Assembly: GCA_028023455.1 (NCBI GenBank)
Contig: JAQFVV010006221.1
Location: forward strand, 2,294,001-2,358,000
DNA from: Epiperipatus broadwayi
Taxonomy: Eukaryota; Onychophora; Udeonychophora; Euonychophora; Peripatidae
Reading direction: 5' to 3'
DNA length: 64,000 nucleotides
The notes under the pieces were generated by a model. The model saw nothing but the letters and a program-made list of their open reading frames with translations. It was not told where the DNA came from and made no database searches. The position numbers and the translations under genes are program-made. Shown one piece after another: positions 11,020 through 22,714 of the stretch. How positions within the stretch are numbered: position 1 is the stretch's first letter; every line of letters starts with the position of its first letter.

Positions 11020-12756
11020 TGTGACGACCACATAAAGTCATCGACACACATATATATTTATTAATAAAATTAGAAAGTAATAAAGGTGAAATAAATTAGC
11101 TAATAAATTTTTTTTAAAAAAAGAAAGGAAGGAAAAGAAAAATTGAAATTCTAATGTCAAAATTACCGTGGATTTTGTAATAGTAAGAGAAGGGGAGGGG
11201 GGCTGCATAAATAAAGAAATGCATCTCTTTCTCTCTTATAAGTCAAATGCTAGAAATTATTTTTGTTTATTGTGGGAGAGGGGAAGTGGATGCATAAAAA
11301 AAATGCGTTTCTTCTCTCTTTTAAAAAATATAACAAATTAAAATAAATGTAAAACGTAAATGTGAAAGAAAAAAAATGAATGAATTGTAAACTTTAAATA
11401 AAATAAATGTAATACGTGATAGATAAAAAGAAACAATATGGCCGTAGGTGTGAAAGTCTGTTGGACAAATTAAATTCCACGGACAAAGAAATGTTATCAA
11501 CGGAAGATCTTTGCCTGATCTGTTAAATTAATTGGGACTTACATTCCAGCCACTAATTAAATAAAGAAACATAATGATAAGAATTGGTTGGAAATCTAAG
11601 TCTTAATTAAAAATTTTAAAAACAATGAACAAAGAAAGAGATTAATAAAATTACAATTTCTATCTGGCATTGCTAGTAGAGACTTTAGAGAAGCAACAGC
11701 TAAAAAGAAAATGGAAGAAGTGCGTGGCTAGTGGCGTTAAAGGGACGTAGGTTCGGATTCGAGCCGTCTCATCACTGACTCACAATGTAAGATCTTTGCC
11801 TGACCTGCTAGAGGGACCGCCACTTCTGTAGCTGTCGACTGAAACTCAACCTAAAGAATCAACCAGCAAACTGGATGAAAATAACCCCACAAATGGAGGA
11901 AGTTAATGGAGAACCTAAGGAATCAACAAGCAAAACTGGAACGAAAATAACCCCACAATCTGAGGAAGTTAATCAAGAGCGCTCGGAAGAAATACCCATG
12001 GGACAATTACAACAAAGCCTAGGTAAAAGCATGCATGCATTTTCATTTGTCGACTATTTATAACTAAATATAAAATTAATGATTTGAGAAAAATAGAACT
12101 CTATCAACAGGACTTTAAGAACTTTTATATCTGATCTATTTTCATATATTTATTATAGCCATGTATTTATAAGTGTGTTTATTATTATTATTATTATAAT
12201 GTAATTTTTTATATAAAGTGTGAATATGATTATTAAACATATTTGTCATTAAATTTCGTATCCTTGCTTTATTCTCCTATCACCAAGCTACGACAGGGGG
12301 GAAACTGTAATTAGTGATTAAAGGGGCATACTGATTTGTTTAAGATATTCATGTGCTGCTTGTTCATGCAAAATCCCAATTTTAAATAATAAATAGCAAG
12401 CGCTGGACATTCGCTAAGTTTCTTTGAAATAGTTTGCTCTGTTCAGCAGCCGAGAGTTCTTGGCTGGGAAAAATAACGCCAAGATAATATGTACGTATTG
12501 CCTTGGGGTTCAGTCAAGGGTATAGATATGAAGTTAAATTTGTATCTGTATTAGCTCTCTGCTTGTATTGTAACAGCGTTGGTTAAAATAATGAATAAGA
12601 TAATAAAGAATCTAAGTTGAAAACAATAAATGGATAGAAAATATAAGTTATGAAAAGAATAAATAAAGTATAATAAATAAGTCTAAAATATAATTGAAAG
12701 CATTAAAGATTTATATCAAATCAAGCAACCATCCAAATAACCATTTCCGTTATAAT
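11020..12756 (+). repeat. Left LTR
   Basis: This LTR is nearly identical to the right LTR at 15197-16936, with scattered substitutions and small indels. It begins TGTGACGACC and ends near CCGTTATAAT; the exact last base is ambiguous by one or two. Near 11727-11765 it holds GTGGCTAGTGGCG and GGTTCGGATTCGAGCC, which resemble Pol III A and B boxes. A 62-codon frame at 11875-12063 has two similar ITPQ-EEVN-E modules and is conserved in both LTRs. That conservation probably reflects recent LTR homogeneity rather than selection. Confidence 0.88.
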
Positions 12757-12775
12757 TGGGGGCCAGAGTCCGGGA
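12757..12775 (+). other. Candidate primer-binding site
   Basis: TGGGGGCCAGAGTCCGGGA lies directly after the left LTR. It begins with TGG, as expected for a complement of a tRNA 3' CCA end. The tRNA species is not assigned. Confidence 0.6.
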
Positions 12776-13164
12776 TATAAGTCACGTTTACCAGTTCAGC
12801 ACATTTGAATTTGAGTATAACAAAATTAATAGTTTATGCAATAATTAATAAACAAATGAAAGAATAGCTTGGTGGTAGACAAAGCAAGAAATAAAATAAA
12901 TATTAGAGGGTAAAAGGAGAGAAAGAGAACGTAATATAACGTGGGAAGTTAGGTTGTAAATTGGAGTCAGTTGCGGGGGGGTCTTGAAGGCAGGTGTGGG
13001 TGAGTGATGATTAGTGAGTGAGACGGGGAGAGCCGAACCAATGTACCTAGTGTCCGTGAAATATAAAGTTAGTAAAGTAATATAACCCTATAAGGATAAG
13101 GTTAGAAAGTAAAACTGTAGAATAAAATATAAGTGATTAATTAGTGTGTGTGTGTTAAATAAAT

Positions 13165-14040
13165 TTGATGCACACCAGATCAAAATTAAAAATGGACGCT
13201 CTAGGGGGCGAAATAGGAAAAACATCCGAAGAACTAATGGAACCGTCTGGAGAAATAGCTAAGGAAGGGGAAATAGAAATTAGCGAAAGAATGGAGACAG
13301 TGGGGGATGATAAAAATAAAATAGAAAGCTATAATATAAGGGATATGTTCATGAAATTAATGGAAGGCCAGCAAAGGTTGTTTATGGAAATGAGGGAAAT
13401 AGGTGAAAGAAATAGTAGGAAGATAGAAGAGTTGGGCGAATGACACAGTAAGGATTGTAGCCAAAGGGTTGAACAAGTAATAAAAAATGAAAACGGAAAG
13501 GCTCTAGAAAACATACAACTAGAGGTAACTCAGTTAGCAAACACAGTTGAGAGGATAGAAGTGAGGGTAGAAAGGGGTGAAAATAAAATAGAAAATATAA
13601 CAGAGATAATAAGAGCTAACAGTAAAGAGCAAGAGAGCGCGAGCAAAGGCTTGCACATAAATAGCGAAAGTAACAATGCGGAGCAAATGCTTATAGGCCC
13701 AGAAGGGAAGACTGTCGGACAGGTTACTGAGTCGCTAGATGCATGTGACAGCACTAGGCCTAATTACAAGATGGAGGATCGGGGATTTAAACCCCAGCCC
13801 AATGATCCGCACATCGGAAGAATGCAATACAATCCTCATCACGATTATTGGGAAGGGAGCCAGGCATTTCCTGATAGATCCGAAAGGGCTGAAATGTCCA
13901 AACAGACCGGAAGAAGTTCAGACTTCAATTATCCATATGAGCAGGTTGACTCTAGAGGACATCGGAACATTGCTCCAGTTCCAAGCGAAAGTGGAAATAT
14001 GTATGGTAAAAAGCATAAGAAACCTCCAGACAAAAACTAA
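13165..14040 (+). pseudogene. Gag-like coiled-coil ORF with one in-frame stop
   Basis: A single frame runs 13165-14040 (292 codons including the final stop) and is broken only by TGA at 13441-13443; 13165-13440 and 13561-14040 are in phase. The N-terminal half is rich in E, K and R with heptad-like spacing (MKLMEGQQRLFMEMREIGER) and suggests a coiled coil. The C-terminal part is polar, with H, Y, P and basic residues (KKHKKPPDKN at the end). No CCHC knuckle is visible. Position after the primer site supports a gag-like role; similarity to any named Gag is not established. The stop may be a mutation or, less likely, readthrough. Confidence 0.6.
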
Positions 14041-15177
14041 GCCGAAAGAAATAAATGGACGGAAATGTCGGTTCGATCAAACAATAACGGCATGGGATCA
14101 TGAAAAAAATAAAATTGTTTTTTTTAAACGTATGACAGGTGGGGCAAATCGTCTCACGACAAATAATTAAAGTCACTATGATAGGCAAAAAAAAAAAGGA
14201 GTAGTGTTCACGGAGGGAAATTAATGATAGACTTTTTTTGTGTGTGTATGATAGACTTAATGAGCTATAATAAGTGGGAAAAAAATAATAATAATAATGA
14301 TATTAACGGAGTAAAATCAATGATAAACTTAACGCGTATTTATGTGCAGTCAAGCACAGCAAGACCAATGTAAATAAAAGGAATAACAAAAAAAGGAAAA
14401 GAAATCTATAAATAGTTTATTCGTATCACAATCTGTCAGTTATAAATGCAGATATAATTAACAAATAAATAGAAGTAAAAATAAAATTAAGAATCGTTTA
14501 GGCTCATTAAAGAGCCAGTGAATAATTAATAAAATAAATAAATGAATAATAGTGATAATGCGTAAATGACAGATATCACTAGTAGGTGTATGAGGTTGCA
14601 GATTGAGGCATATATGTGTGTGTGTATGCATTATGTTTGGGTCATATTTTGAGCGTGATTCAGCCGTCTCTTCGCACTTTAGATTCTCATGGCTCTCGAT
14701 GGTTAAACTTTTAAATGAAGCACCAGTAAGAATCCTGGACTCATTATATAATAAGAATTAGTGTCCCAATATAATAAGAATTAGTGTCTCAAAATAAATA
14801 AATGAAGAAATAAGAATTAGTGCCTCGAATAAAATAAATAAATAAATAAAGAATAAGAATTTGTTGTTTGCACAAGATGAACAGGCAGTAGAAATATCCT
14901 GCTGTTCACACGCTTTAAACCCCTGTTATGTTTTTTGATAGAGTTAAGTTAGGCCATGGTCTCGTATGCATAGAGATTAAATTGGTTGATCAGCCAAAAT
15001 CGATCGGAAAGAATTGTGTAGCTTTACCTAGCTGTCTCTCTGCAGTCATCCTCATCATCATTATCACTCGTCATGACAGAGTGGGAAAGTCTGTAATAAA
15101 AGCAGAAGTAAGAGTTGAAAGCAAAGAATTAAAATAAGCTCTCATCTCAGACTAGATTCGACCCGATTTTAATTCTC
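14041..15177 (+). other. LTR-element interior without coding content
   Basis: The expected pol region is absent. Simple repeats such as AATAATAATAATGATA, a TG run near 14615, and AATAAATAAATAAATAAA near 14840 occupy much of the space. A 69-codon frame at 14928-15137 matches nothing I recognise. The element is best described as a large internal-deletion or LARD-like derivative. Confidence 0.6.
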
Positions 15178-15196
15178 AAAAACGGGCGGAGTGTAA
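15178..15196 (+). other. Candidate polypurine tract
   Basis: The purine-rich AAAACGGGCGGAGTGTAA lies immediately before the right LTR start, where plus-strand priming would occur. Confidence 0.55.
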
Positions 15197-16936
15197 TGTG
15201 ATGACCACGTAAAGTCGTCGACACACATATATATTTATTAATAAAATTAGAAAGTAATAAAGGTGAAATAAATTAGCTAATAAATTTTTTTTTAAAAAAA
15301 GAAAGGAAGGAAAAGAAAAATTGAAATTCTAATGTCAAAATTACTGTGGATTTTGTAATAGTAAGAGAAGGGGAGGGGGGGTGCATAAATAAAGAAATGC
15401 ATCTCTTTCTCTCTTATAAGTCAAATGCTAGAAATTATTTTTGTTTATTGTGGGAGAGGGGAAGTGGATGCATAAAAAAAATGTGTTTCTTCTCTCTTTT
15501 AAAAAATATATTATAACAAATTAAAATAAATGTAAAACGTAAATGTGAAAGAAAAAAATGAATGAATTGTAAACTTTAAATAAAATAAATGTAATATGTG
15601 ATATATAAAAAGAAACAATATGGCCATAGGTGTGAAAGTCTGTTGGACAAATTAAATTCCACGGACAAAGAAATGTTATCAACGGAAGATCTTTGCCTGA
15701 TCTGTTAAATTAATTGGGACTTACATTCCAGCCACTAATTAAATAAAGAAACATAATGATAAGAATTGGTTGGAAATCTAAGTCTTAATTAAAAATTTTA
15801 AAAACAATGAACAAAGAAAGAGATTAATAAAATTACAATTTCTATCTGGCATTGCTAGTAGAGACTTTAGAGAAGCAACAGCTAAAAAGAAAATGGAAGA
15901 AGTGCGTGGCTAGTGGCGTTAAAGGGACGTAGGTTCGGATTCGAGCCATCTCATCACTGACTCACAATGTAAGATCTTTGCCTGACCTGCTAGAGGGACC
16001 GCCGCTTCTGTAGCTGTCGACTGAAACTCAACCTAAAGAATCAACCAGCAAACTGGATGAAGATAACCCCACAAACGGAGGAAGTTAATGGAGAACCTAA
16101 GGAATCAACAAGCAAAACTGGAACGAAAATAACCCCACAATCTGAGGAAGTTAATCAAGAGTGCTCGGAAGAAATACCCATGGGACAATTACAACAAAGC
16201 CTAGGTAAAAGCATGCATGCATTTTCATTTGTCGACTATTTATAACTAAATATAAAATTAATGATTTGAGAAAAATAGAACTCTATCAACAGGACTTTAA
16301 GAACTTTTATATCTGATCTATTTTCATATATTTATTATAGCCATGTATTTATAAGTGTGTGTTTATTATTATTATTATAATGTAATTTTTTATATAAAGT
16401 GTGAATATGATTATTAAACATATTTGTCATTAAATTTCGTATCCTTGCTTTATTCTCCTATCACCAAGCTACGACAGGGGGAAAACTGTAATTAGTGATT
16501 AAAGGGGCATACTGATTTGTTTAAGATATTCATGTGCTGCTTGTTCGTGCGAAATCCCAATTTTAAAAAATAAATAGCAAGCGCTGGACATTCGCGAAGT
16601 TTCTTTGAAATAGTTTGCTCTGTTCAGCAGCCGAGAGTTCTTGGCTGGGAAAAATAACGCCAAGATAATATGTACGTATTGCCTTGGGGTTCAGTCAAGG
16701 GTATAGATATGAAGTTAAATTTGTATCTGTATTAGCTCTCTGCTTGTATTGTAATGGCGTTGGTTAAAATAATGAATAAGATAATAAAGAATCTAAGTTG
16801 AAAACAATAAATGGATAGAAAATATAAGTTATGAAAAGAATAAATAAAGTATAATAAATAAATCTAAAATATAATTGAAAGCATTAAAGATTTAAATCAA
16901 ATCAAGCAACCATCCAAATAACCATTTCCGTTATAA
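15197..16936 (+). repeat. Right LTR
   Basis: This is the counterpart of the left LTR. Differences include GACGACCACA/GATGACCACG at the start, a TTATAACA insertion near 15509, an extra GT near 16359 and isolated transitions. The low divergence implies a relatively recent insertion compared with most elements in this window. The 62-codon frame at 16057-16245 differs from the left copy at only two residues. Confidence 0.88.
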
Positions 16937-16941
16937 TATAT

Positions 16942-17329
16942 ACGCTTGACGTATATATATGTTTGACTAATAGGTTTTACACGTAATTTTTATTAACAGA
17001 AATCTAATCTTAGAATGGAATTTATTTAAAACAAAATATTTAACTGCAATACAAATTTAATAAACATAATTGATTTTAGCTTTAATGCAAAACCCTGCTG
17101 ATATTGGACTATAATCTTAATTCAGGTCTATAATACTAACCAAGTTTATAGATGGCTGTGAAGCATGGATCGGACTTCAGATCCATTGCTTCAGTACAAT
17201 CCACTTAAATCCTGATGAGGCAATTCCTATTCTAATATTTACAAGAGAAATATGTGATAGAATAGGAAGCCATTACAAAGAAATATAATTGAGTATATTT
17301 CTTATGGAAATATTTAATTGAATATCCAG
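16942..17329. other. AT-rich non-coding stretch
   Basis: Nothing beyond AT-rich sequence is visible. The stretch near 17155-17210 (CGGACTTCAGATCCATTGC) is slightly less AT-rich and may be the decayed 3' end of the minus-strand LINE that follows. Confidence 0.4.
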
Positions 17330-19400
17330 AAGTTTAGTGTGCAAACTTTTTTCCAATAGAAGTCCAGCATTCAGTAGCAGAATATTCCAAGAAAGCTGTT
17401 AGTAAAGTATTTGCATTATAATCCCAAATAAGGCCAGCTGGCTTTCCATAAATTATTTTTGATCTAATATTAGCTAAATGAGAAAAATATGTTAGGCTAC
17501 AATTCAAAGTTACTTCTAAATGCCATGGAATATACTTGGATATCAATCTATTATTACTGAAGATTATATTCAGATTACGAGATGTTCCTCTGTTGTTTAG
17601 ATGAAAACTTGAGTATACTATCTTTACTGAATTAGAATAATGACCCAGTCTTTAGAAATCAATCTTTTCATATACTTACTGAACAACTTTTCTATTTCAG
17701 GAAAGGATCTCTTGTGATAAGTCAAAGTAAAATCTACAGCATAAATGAATCTCTTGCATTCTGTTTTGAATAGATCATGACAGATATATTTAATAGGTGA
17801 GAGAACTGAACCCTATGGGAGGCTATTCTATAAAATTTGCATCTACTGTGATTCTTATTTAAAATCGCTTGAATTTTTCTATTGGAGAGCTTAAGAATTA
17901 AACTTTTAAAAGGCCATTTTTCCAAACAGATCATCTAAAGGTCACACCAGTTTTTAATTTATTTTGAAATCCTTTTTAGTTGTTAGTGATAAAACTTGTT
18001 CATAGAATACTCTTCCTGATCTAAATCTGGCCTGATCAACTAGCAGATAGAATACTATCAAAATTCTTGTTAATACGAGTCTTTCAAAAGGCTTGTTGAA
18101 ACATGTAATGTCTAACGATCTTTTTTTTTTATTATTATTAGCTTAATTTGTTTTTAAGAGTGCTCTAGTTTTGCAAATATGTCAAATTTGTGGGATAGTT
18201 TCTGTATGAATACTGTTACTAAATAATTTTGTCGATTATGTTTATGATTTAGATTCTGAATTTTTAAAAAAAAAAACTCTGAAAATATGCTATTTGCTTC
18301 TGGGGCCTTTCCAGGTCTAAAATAATTATGGGCAAGTTCAACTTCTAGAACATCTACACATTTTAGCAGATTAATTTTAATAGAACATTGTGAAAGAGAA
18401 GTTGTGCAATTTCTATTGTAATGATGCTTTTTCTCATTCTATCAAGCTTGGGTTTAGAACTCTGACATATAATATCTGTAACATCATTAGTAGAACCATA
18501 GTCATTCTTTTATAGATACTTTTATGTCTACTAAACTTTTATAAAAGTGTTCAGACCTTATGATTATATCTTGTGAAGTTTTGTTTGTCTGTGGTCTCTC
18601 TCTTTTCTCCTCTGACATAATCCAATGATTTTATAAGATTGTCAGCAAATTCCAGATCATTTAATTGACCATTGTTTTAATCAAGAATTACTTGCTTTCA
18701 ATATCGTCAAGAAATTGGCAATTGTTATTACAAGTTTGTTAAATCTATTAAAACAAGAGAGAATTTGAGATATTTTTGAAATATTCTTTTCAAGATATGC
18801 AGCATATCAACTACAATTTAGCTTCTTTTCAATATTATGGTGTAACAGGATAAACATGTGGATTCCAAAAGAGATCAGACTTTTTGTTTTGACTAAATAA
18901 TTTTTTGGAAAAATAAAACTTAAATCATAAAAGTTTCTGTCCCCCATTTGCCTAACTAGAATGTCCTTCCTACCTTGACATCATGAAGTAAGTGCATATT
19001 ATTTAAATCCATATATTCTAAAAGATGACAACCTTTTTGATATTCATTCTCTAAGGACTATTATAAGAATCAAAGTCTTCTATAAATACAGAAGATATAG
19101 CAGGGTGTGGAAAAAGATGATAGAGCCAATTTGTATTAGAAGATTTGTTTACTTTATAAAATGGCTTGAAGCAAAAGTAGCCACACAATATTTGCAATGC
19201 ATCCTATCAATGTAAATCCAGAATTTTAAGAAGATATACATTATTAGAAGAGTGATGAGTCTCCTGAAATATAATTACATCTGCATTGTGCTGAGAAAAT
19301 ACTTTATAGAGCATCTCCATTTTGAATTTGATATACCCTCAATGCTAAAAAATGAAGCAATTTTAATATTTCCTAGGCAAAGAGATCACATTGTAGAATG
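17330..19400 (-). pseudogene. Decayed endonuclease-RT LINE (Jockey/I-type)
   Basis: Reading the minus strand, fragments in several frames align in the right order to a non-LTR retrotransposon ORF2. An apurinic-endonuclease piece with IEGIS and ADVIIFQETHH lies near 19345-19235. An EDFDSYNSP-like piece near 19090-19040 matches the GDFNSH region. An RT entry segment (FERLVLTRI, VDQARFRSGR, EQVLSLTT) lies near 18110-17980. LSNRKIQ and a degraded PQG-like segment lie at 17900-17800. FIYAVDF, a mutated F-Y-A-D-D catalytic box, lies near 17750. A thumb segment with HLEVTLNCSLTY and the ending GKKFAH lies at 17546-17334. Stops and frameshifts are abundant. Confidence 0.8.
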
Positions 19401-19915
19401 TGCTTTTCATTATTTCCAGCCCTTATAGTCATTTATCATTTTGAAAATCTAGGACCTTTACCTAATTCATCAAGCTCAAGTCTGGTTTCCATATGGAGAT
19501 TATTTACTTCTCATGCTAATGCATACTTCTTACAGGGTGGGCCAAAAATAAAGTTGTCATCTATCCACTCCAATGACTGATTGAAAAACTAAAAGTCTCT
19601 GAACTGAAGCTCTATCTGCCCTTTTGGTATTCAAAAGTCATAAATTTCTATGTCAAATTAACCATTCAAGTATTTTGCTGTAAATGCATATAATTTTCAA
19701 GTGTGATCACAACTAGATTTAATAGTTTACAAATCATAATATTTAAAATATTTTTTAATTTATAAGCAATCAGGAATGACAAATGATTGGTGTAAGCATT
19801 TTTAGAATTTTATAAGATTTACAAAATTGACAACAAATCTAAATGTATTTTTAAAGGCAAAAAAAATTTCAATTCTTGTTATACACCAATTAAAGTTTTT
19901 CTTAACTTTTGGTAT
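19401..19915. other. AT-rich non-coding stretch
   Basis: The proximal part may be the decayed 5' region of the minus-strand LINE. No domain is readable. A 60-codon plus-strand frame at 19398-19580 has no recognisable content. Confidence 0.4.
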
Positions 19916-20182
19916 AGTTACTAACCTCATTAAAAACCGAAGTGGAGTTGGGCTGGACATATTGCTAGAAGAGGTGATAATAGATGGACAATTGAAATCT
20001 TGAACTAGATTCCAAGACATTGTAAAAGATCCAGAAAGAGACCATGTGTGAGATGGATGGATGAAATAAGAAAGTGTGCAGGGGTGATGTGGAAAAGAGA
20101 AGCTAAAGATCGGACAAGATGGACTGAACTTGGAGAGACCTTCATCCTGCAGTGGATTGATAATGATTGATGATGATGATAT
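19916..20182 (+). pseudogene. RTE-type LINE 3' end with TGA-repeat tail
   Basis: The frame from about 19940 to the stop at 20168-20170 encodes the C-terminal domain typical of RTE-like LINEs: WSWAGHIARRGDNRWT, then a basic RPxVRWMDEIRKCAG segment and ELGETFILQWID. One internal TAG interrupts it. The stop runs into TGATGATGATGAT, the short tandem-repeat 3' tail usual for RTE elements. It is severely 5'-truncated. Sister copies lie at 40079-40482, 47935-48745 and 62735-62850 (minus). Confidence 0.85.
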
Positions 20183-21817
20183 ATTGGAACTGTAATTTTT
20201 ATTACTATTTTAAAATATTAAGCATTATACATAATCTTACATTCATTATTCAAATCTAGATTAATTAGCAAACAGGTTTATGCACCACCTCTGATATGTA
20301 TTCTGAGACTCTAATGGCAGACTTATCCTTGCATTAAATATACTTTTTATCTGCACCGTAGTTTAATCCAGTAATGATCAATGACCCAAACAGGATAAAT
20401 ATGTTTTAATTAAATCTATATAAGTTTACATCATACTTTCTATAATAAAAATATATATAAATTGGCTTAAGGAGAATGATAAATTATAATATTTCCAATC
20501 TGATATTTTCTATGTAAAGAGCATATATTCCAGAATAATATTCAGTATTTTTTCTACTTGAATTTTAATTTTATTTAGCTTGCTTTACACACTTATCTCA
20601 TCAAAAAAATTCAGAAATGTGTGCATTGATTCTTTACTTAATTAGTAAATTGCTTTTGTCTTTGACTCATGATTGGTTTTTGGATTAACAATAATTATCT
20701 TTTAAATTCTTTTATGTCACAACATACATGCCATTTATCTAGTTCTATCTTATCTATATCAAGTATAGTCCTTAATTAAATCATATAGTAATCCCATTCA
20801 ATACGTTTATTTAAAGAATAGAATGATTTATTGCTTAAGAGATTTGTGATATTCACATACTGGAAGTGACAGTTTTTCACCTTCAATCTAGGAAATTTTA
20901 TCCCTGCATTAACTATACAGAACAAGCCTTATATGCTATTAATATTACTAATAATTAAATGTATACATTAATGGTATGATGGACATAGGATATCCTTCCT
21001 AAGTCTGGATACTACTTTCTTTGTAACGAGACTCCTCAAAATTTTAATGTTTTATTAAACATCAAAATTGTCAATTGAAATTTTCATGATTGTGCGTTAT
21101 TGAGGCATGAAATTTTTTAATATGTCTGTTTTATGATTTTCTAAAAAGAAGGTTTTAACATAATGTTTTTTTCATATTTAGCACTGATTCATTTGAACAT
21201 GACTTTTAAAATAAATATTAACACCAATTTTACATTTTATATCTATACTGTTTTATTGTTTATTTTCTATATTTCAACCATTTAATAGTCTTCTTCAAGG
21301 TTATAAACTGACAGTACATTATTTTAATTTTTTCATAATATGCAATTTTGTTATAAAATTTTTTTGAAACACATATATTTTTGAATCATCTTTATAAACA
21401 ACATGTAAACATATGTACTCATATAAATATATATATATATATATTAACATACATATAAATACAAATATATGAAATTGTGATTTTTATGTTTATGCATACT
21501 GATAAATAATTTATACAATTATGTATATGAATTTATGTAACATTATATGTATATACACTTTTCAATAAGCAATTTATATATTTATTAGAAACTCTTGTTA
21601 GATCCTAGATTCTCTGTTGTAAATAAATGATTATATAGTAAAAGTAAATTACTGTACCAAATTTTTTCAAGACTTCCTACTCAGAAGCAGCTTAGTTATA
21701 ATAGTCTCATATTATTTAATTTGTTTATAAAGAATATTCTTTGAATTGAACTAATTCCAGTTATTTGACTTTTAAAAAATGTTTATGACATTGGTTATAT
21801 TATATTAAATATTTTGG
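20183..21817. other. AT-rich non-coding stretch
   Basis: No gene, RNA or recognisable transposon is visible. AT microsatellite tracts occur near 21426-21445 and 21530-21560. Confidence 0.5.
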
Positions 21818-21944
21818 TTCTCATCTGATCCTTCGTGTCAGCCCTGGGTGGCGCTATTTCTAGCTAAATTTCTAGAAATATGCCGTTTCCGCAGCCGCAC
21901 CCAAGCCTTTAAGCATTCTTTCTAAAATAAATCCTAGAAAGATT

Positions 21945-22050
21945 GTTAACTCGGAGTTAAGTCTTGTTTCAATGCTAAAAGGTAGAATGTTAACTCGGAG
22001 TTAAGTCTTCTTTCTACGATAAAATCTAGAAAGAGTGTTAACTCGGCTTA
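21945..22050. repeat. Subterminal repeats in the TIR transposon
   Basis: GTTAACTCGGAGTTAAGTCT occurs twice and a third truncated GTTAACTCGG once. Adjacent CTTTCTA/TAGAAAG pairs alternate with them. AACTCGGAGTT is itself nearly palindromic. Repeated subterminal motifs are common transposase-binding sites in TIR elements; that role is inferred here. Confidence 0.65.
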
Positions 22051-22274
22051 GCAGCTAATGGTGTGGCTTTTTCCGATGCTAAAAGCAGAGGAAAATGCCG
22101 TAGTTGTTTGTGTCACGCACTATATCGTAATGCTGTGTTATGTATTTGATGTAACAATATCGTACGAGGGTGTGTTAATTTGATCGTGTCAAAAGTATTT
22201 AAATTTTCATTGGGGCCTTTTTTTTTTTAAGATGAATTGATGTACTGTTACCTTTTAACAATTTAAACAGTGTC

Positions 22275-22671
22275 GTGATTGTTCCTCGTAAAGCTATAAG
22301 CCTCCTAAATTCTCGATTAGGGTGGGTTAGCGTACCAAAATTTTTAAACGATCACGCTTTGAGTCACGTTTTAGCGAGAAATTTTCCGAGACCAAGAAGA
22401 TGGCTAATTCAAACAACAGAAAAACTTGAAAAGAGATGGGAATTGCCAGACACGGAAGCCGGCGCTGGAATATTTCTACAGCAAAAAAAAAAAACATCCT
22501 GCTGCTGAAAGAAAAGATTGGATTGTGTGGCAAATATATGCAGATTTGAGGTCCAAAAACATCTTTCGACTTTCATTTGTAAGTCTCATTGTGGCCGATG
22601 GAAATGTTCACTTTGTAAAGGCAAGCTTGTTTGAGGGATTCCAAATGGCCTTCGTCAAATGTCAAAAATAA
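22275..22671 (+). pseudogene. Unidentified coding-like segment in the TIR transposon
   Basis: Overlapping frames at 22275-22508 and 22426-22671 cover the most codon-like part of the transposon, including FPRPRRWLIQTTEKLEKRW followed by ELPDTEAGAG and an A12 run at 22483-22494 where the frame probably shifts. No transposase catalytic motif or known domain is recognisable. It could be a captured exon, a transposase remnant or chance. Confidence 0.3.
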
Positions 22672-22714
22672 AAGAAGTAACTTCAATTTTTATTTTAAAC
22701 GTACATCCCTTCTT

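Larger units (their letters stand above)
11020..16936 (+). mobile_element. Non-autonomous LTR retrotransposon, probably Gypsy-like
   Basis: Two direct repeats of about 1736 and 1740 bp, starting TGTGA(C/T)GACC, flank a 2.4 kb interior. A TATAT repeat at 11015-11019 and 16937-16941 may be the target duplication, although the sequence is AT-rich. A TGG-initiated primer-binding-site candidate follows the left LTR, and a purine-rich tract (AAAACGGGCGGAGTG) precedes the right LTR. The interior holds only a broken gag-like frame; no protease, RT, RNase H or integrase is visible. LTR size and polypurine layout suggest Gypsy ancestry, but the missing pol prevents firm classification. Confidence 0.85.

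Noticed and set aside
11875-12063. 62-codon frame conserved in both LTRs as a small gene
   Set aside because: Both LTRs are nearly identical overall, so conservation is expected without selection. No known domain is present.
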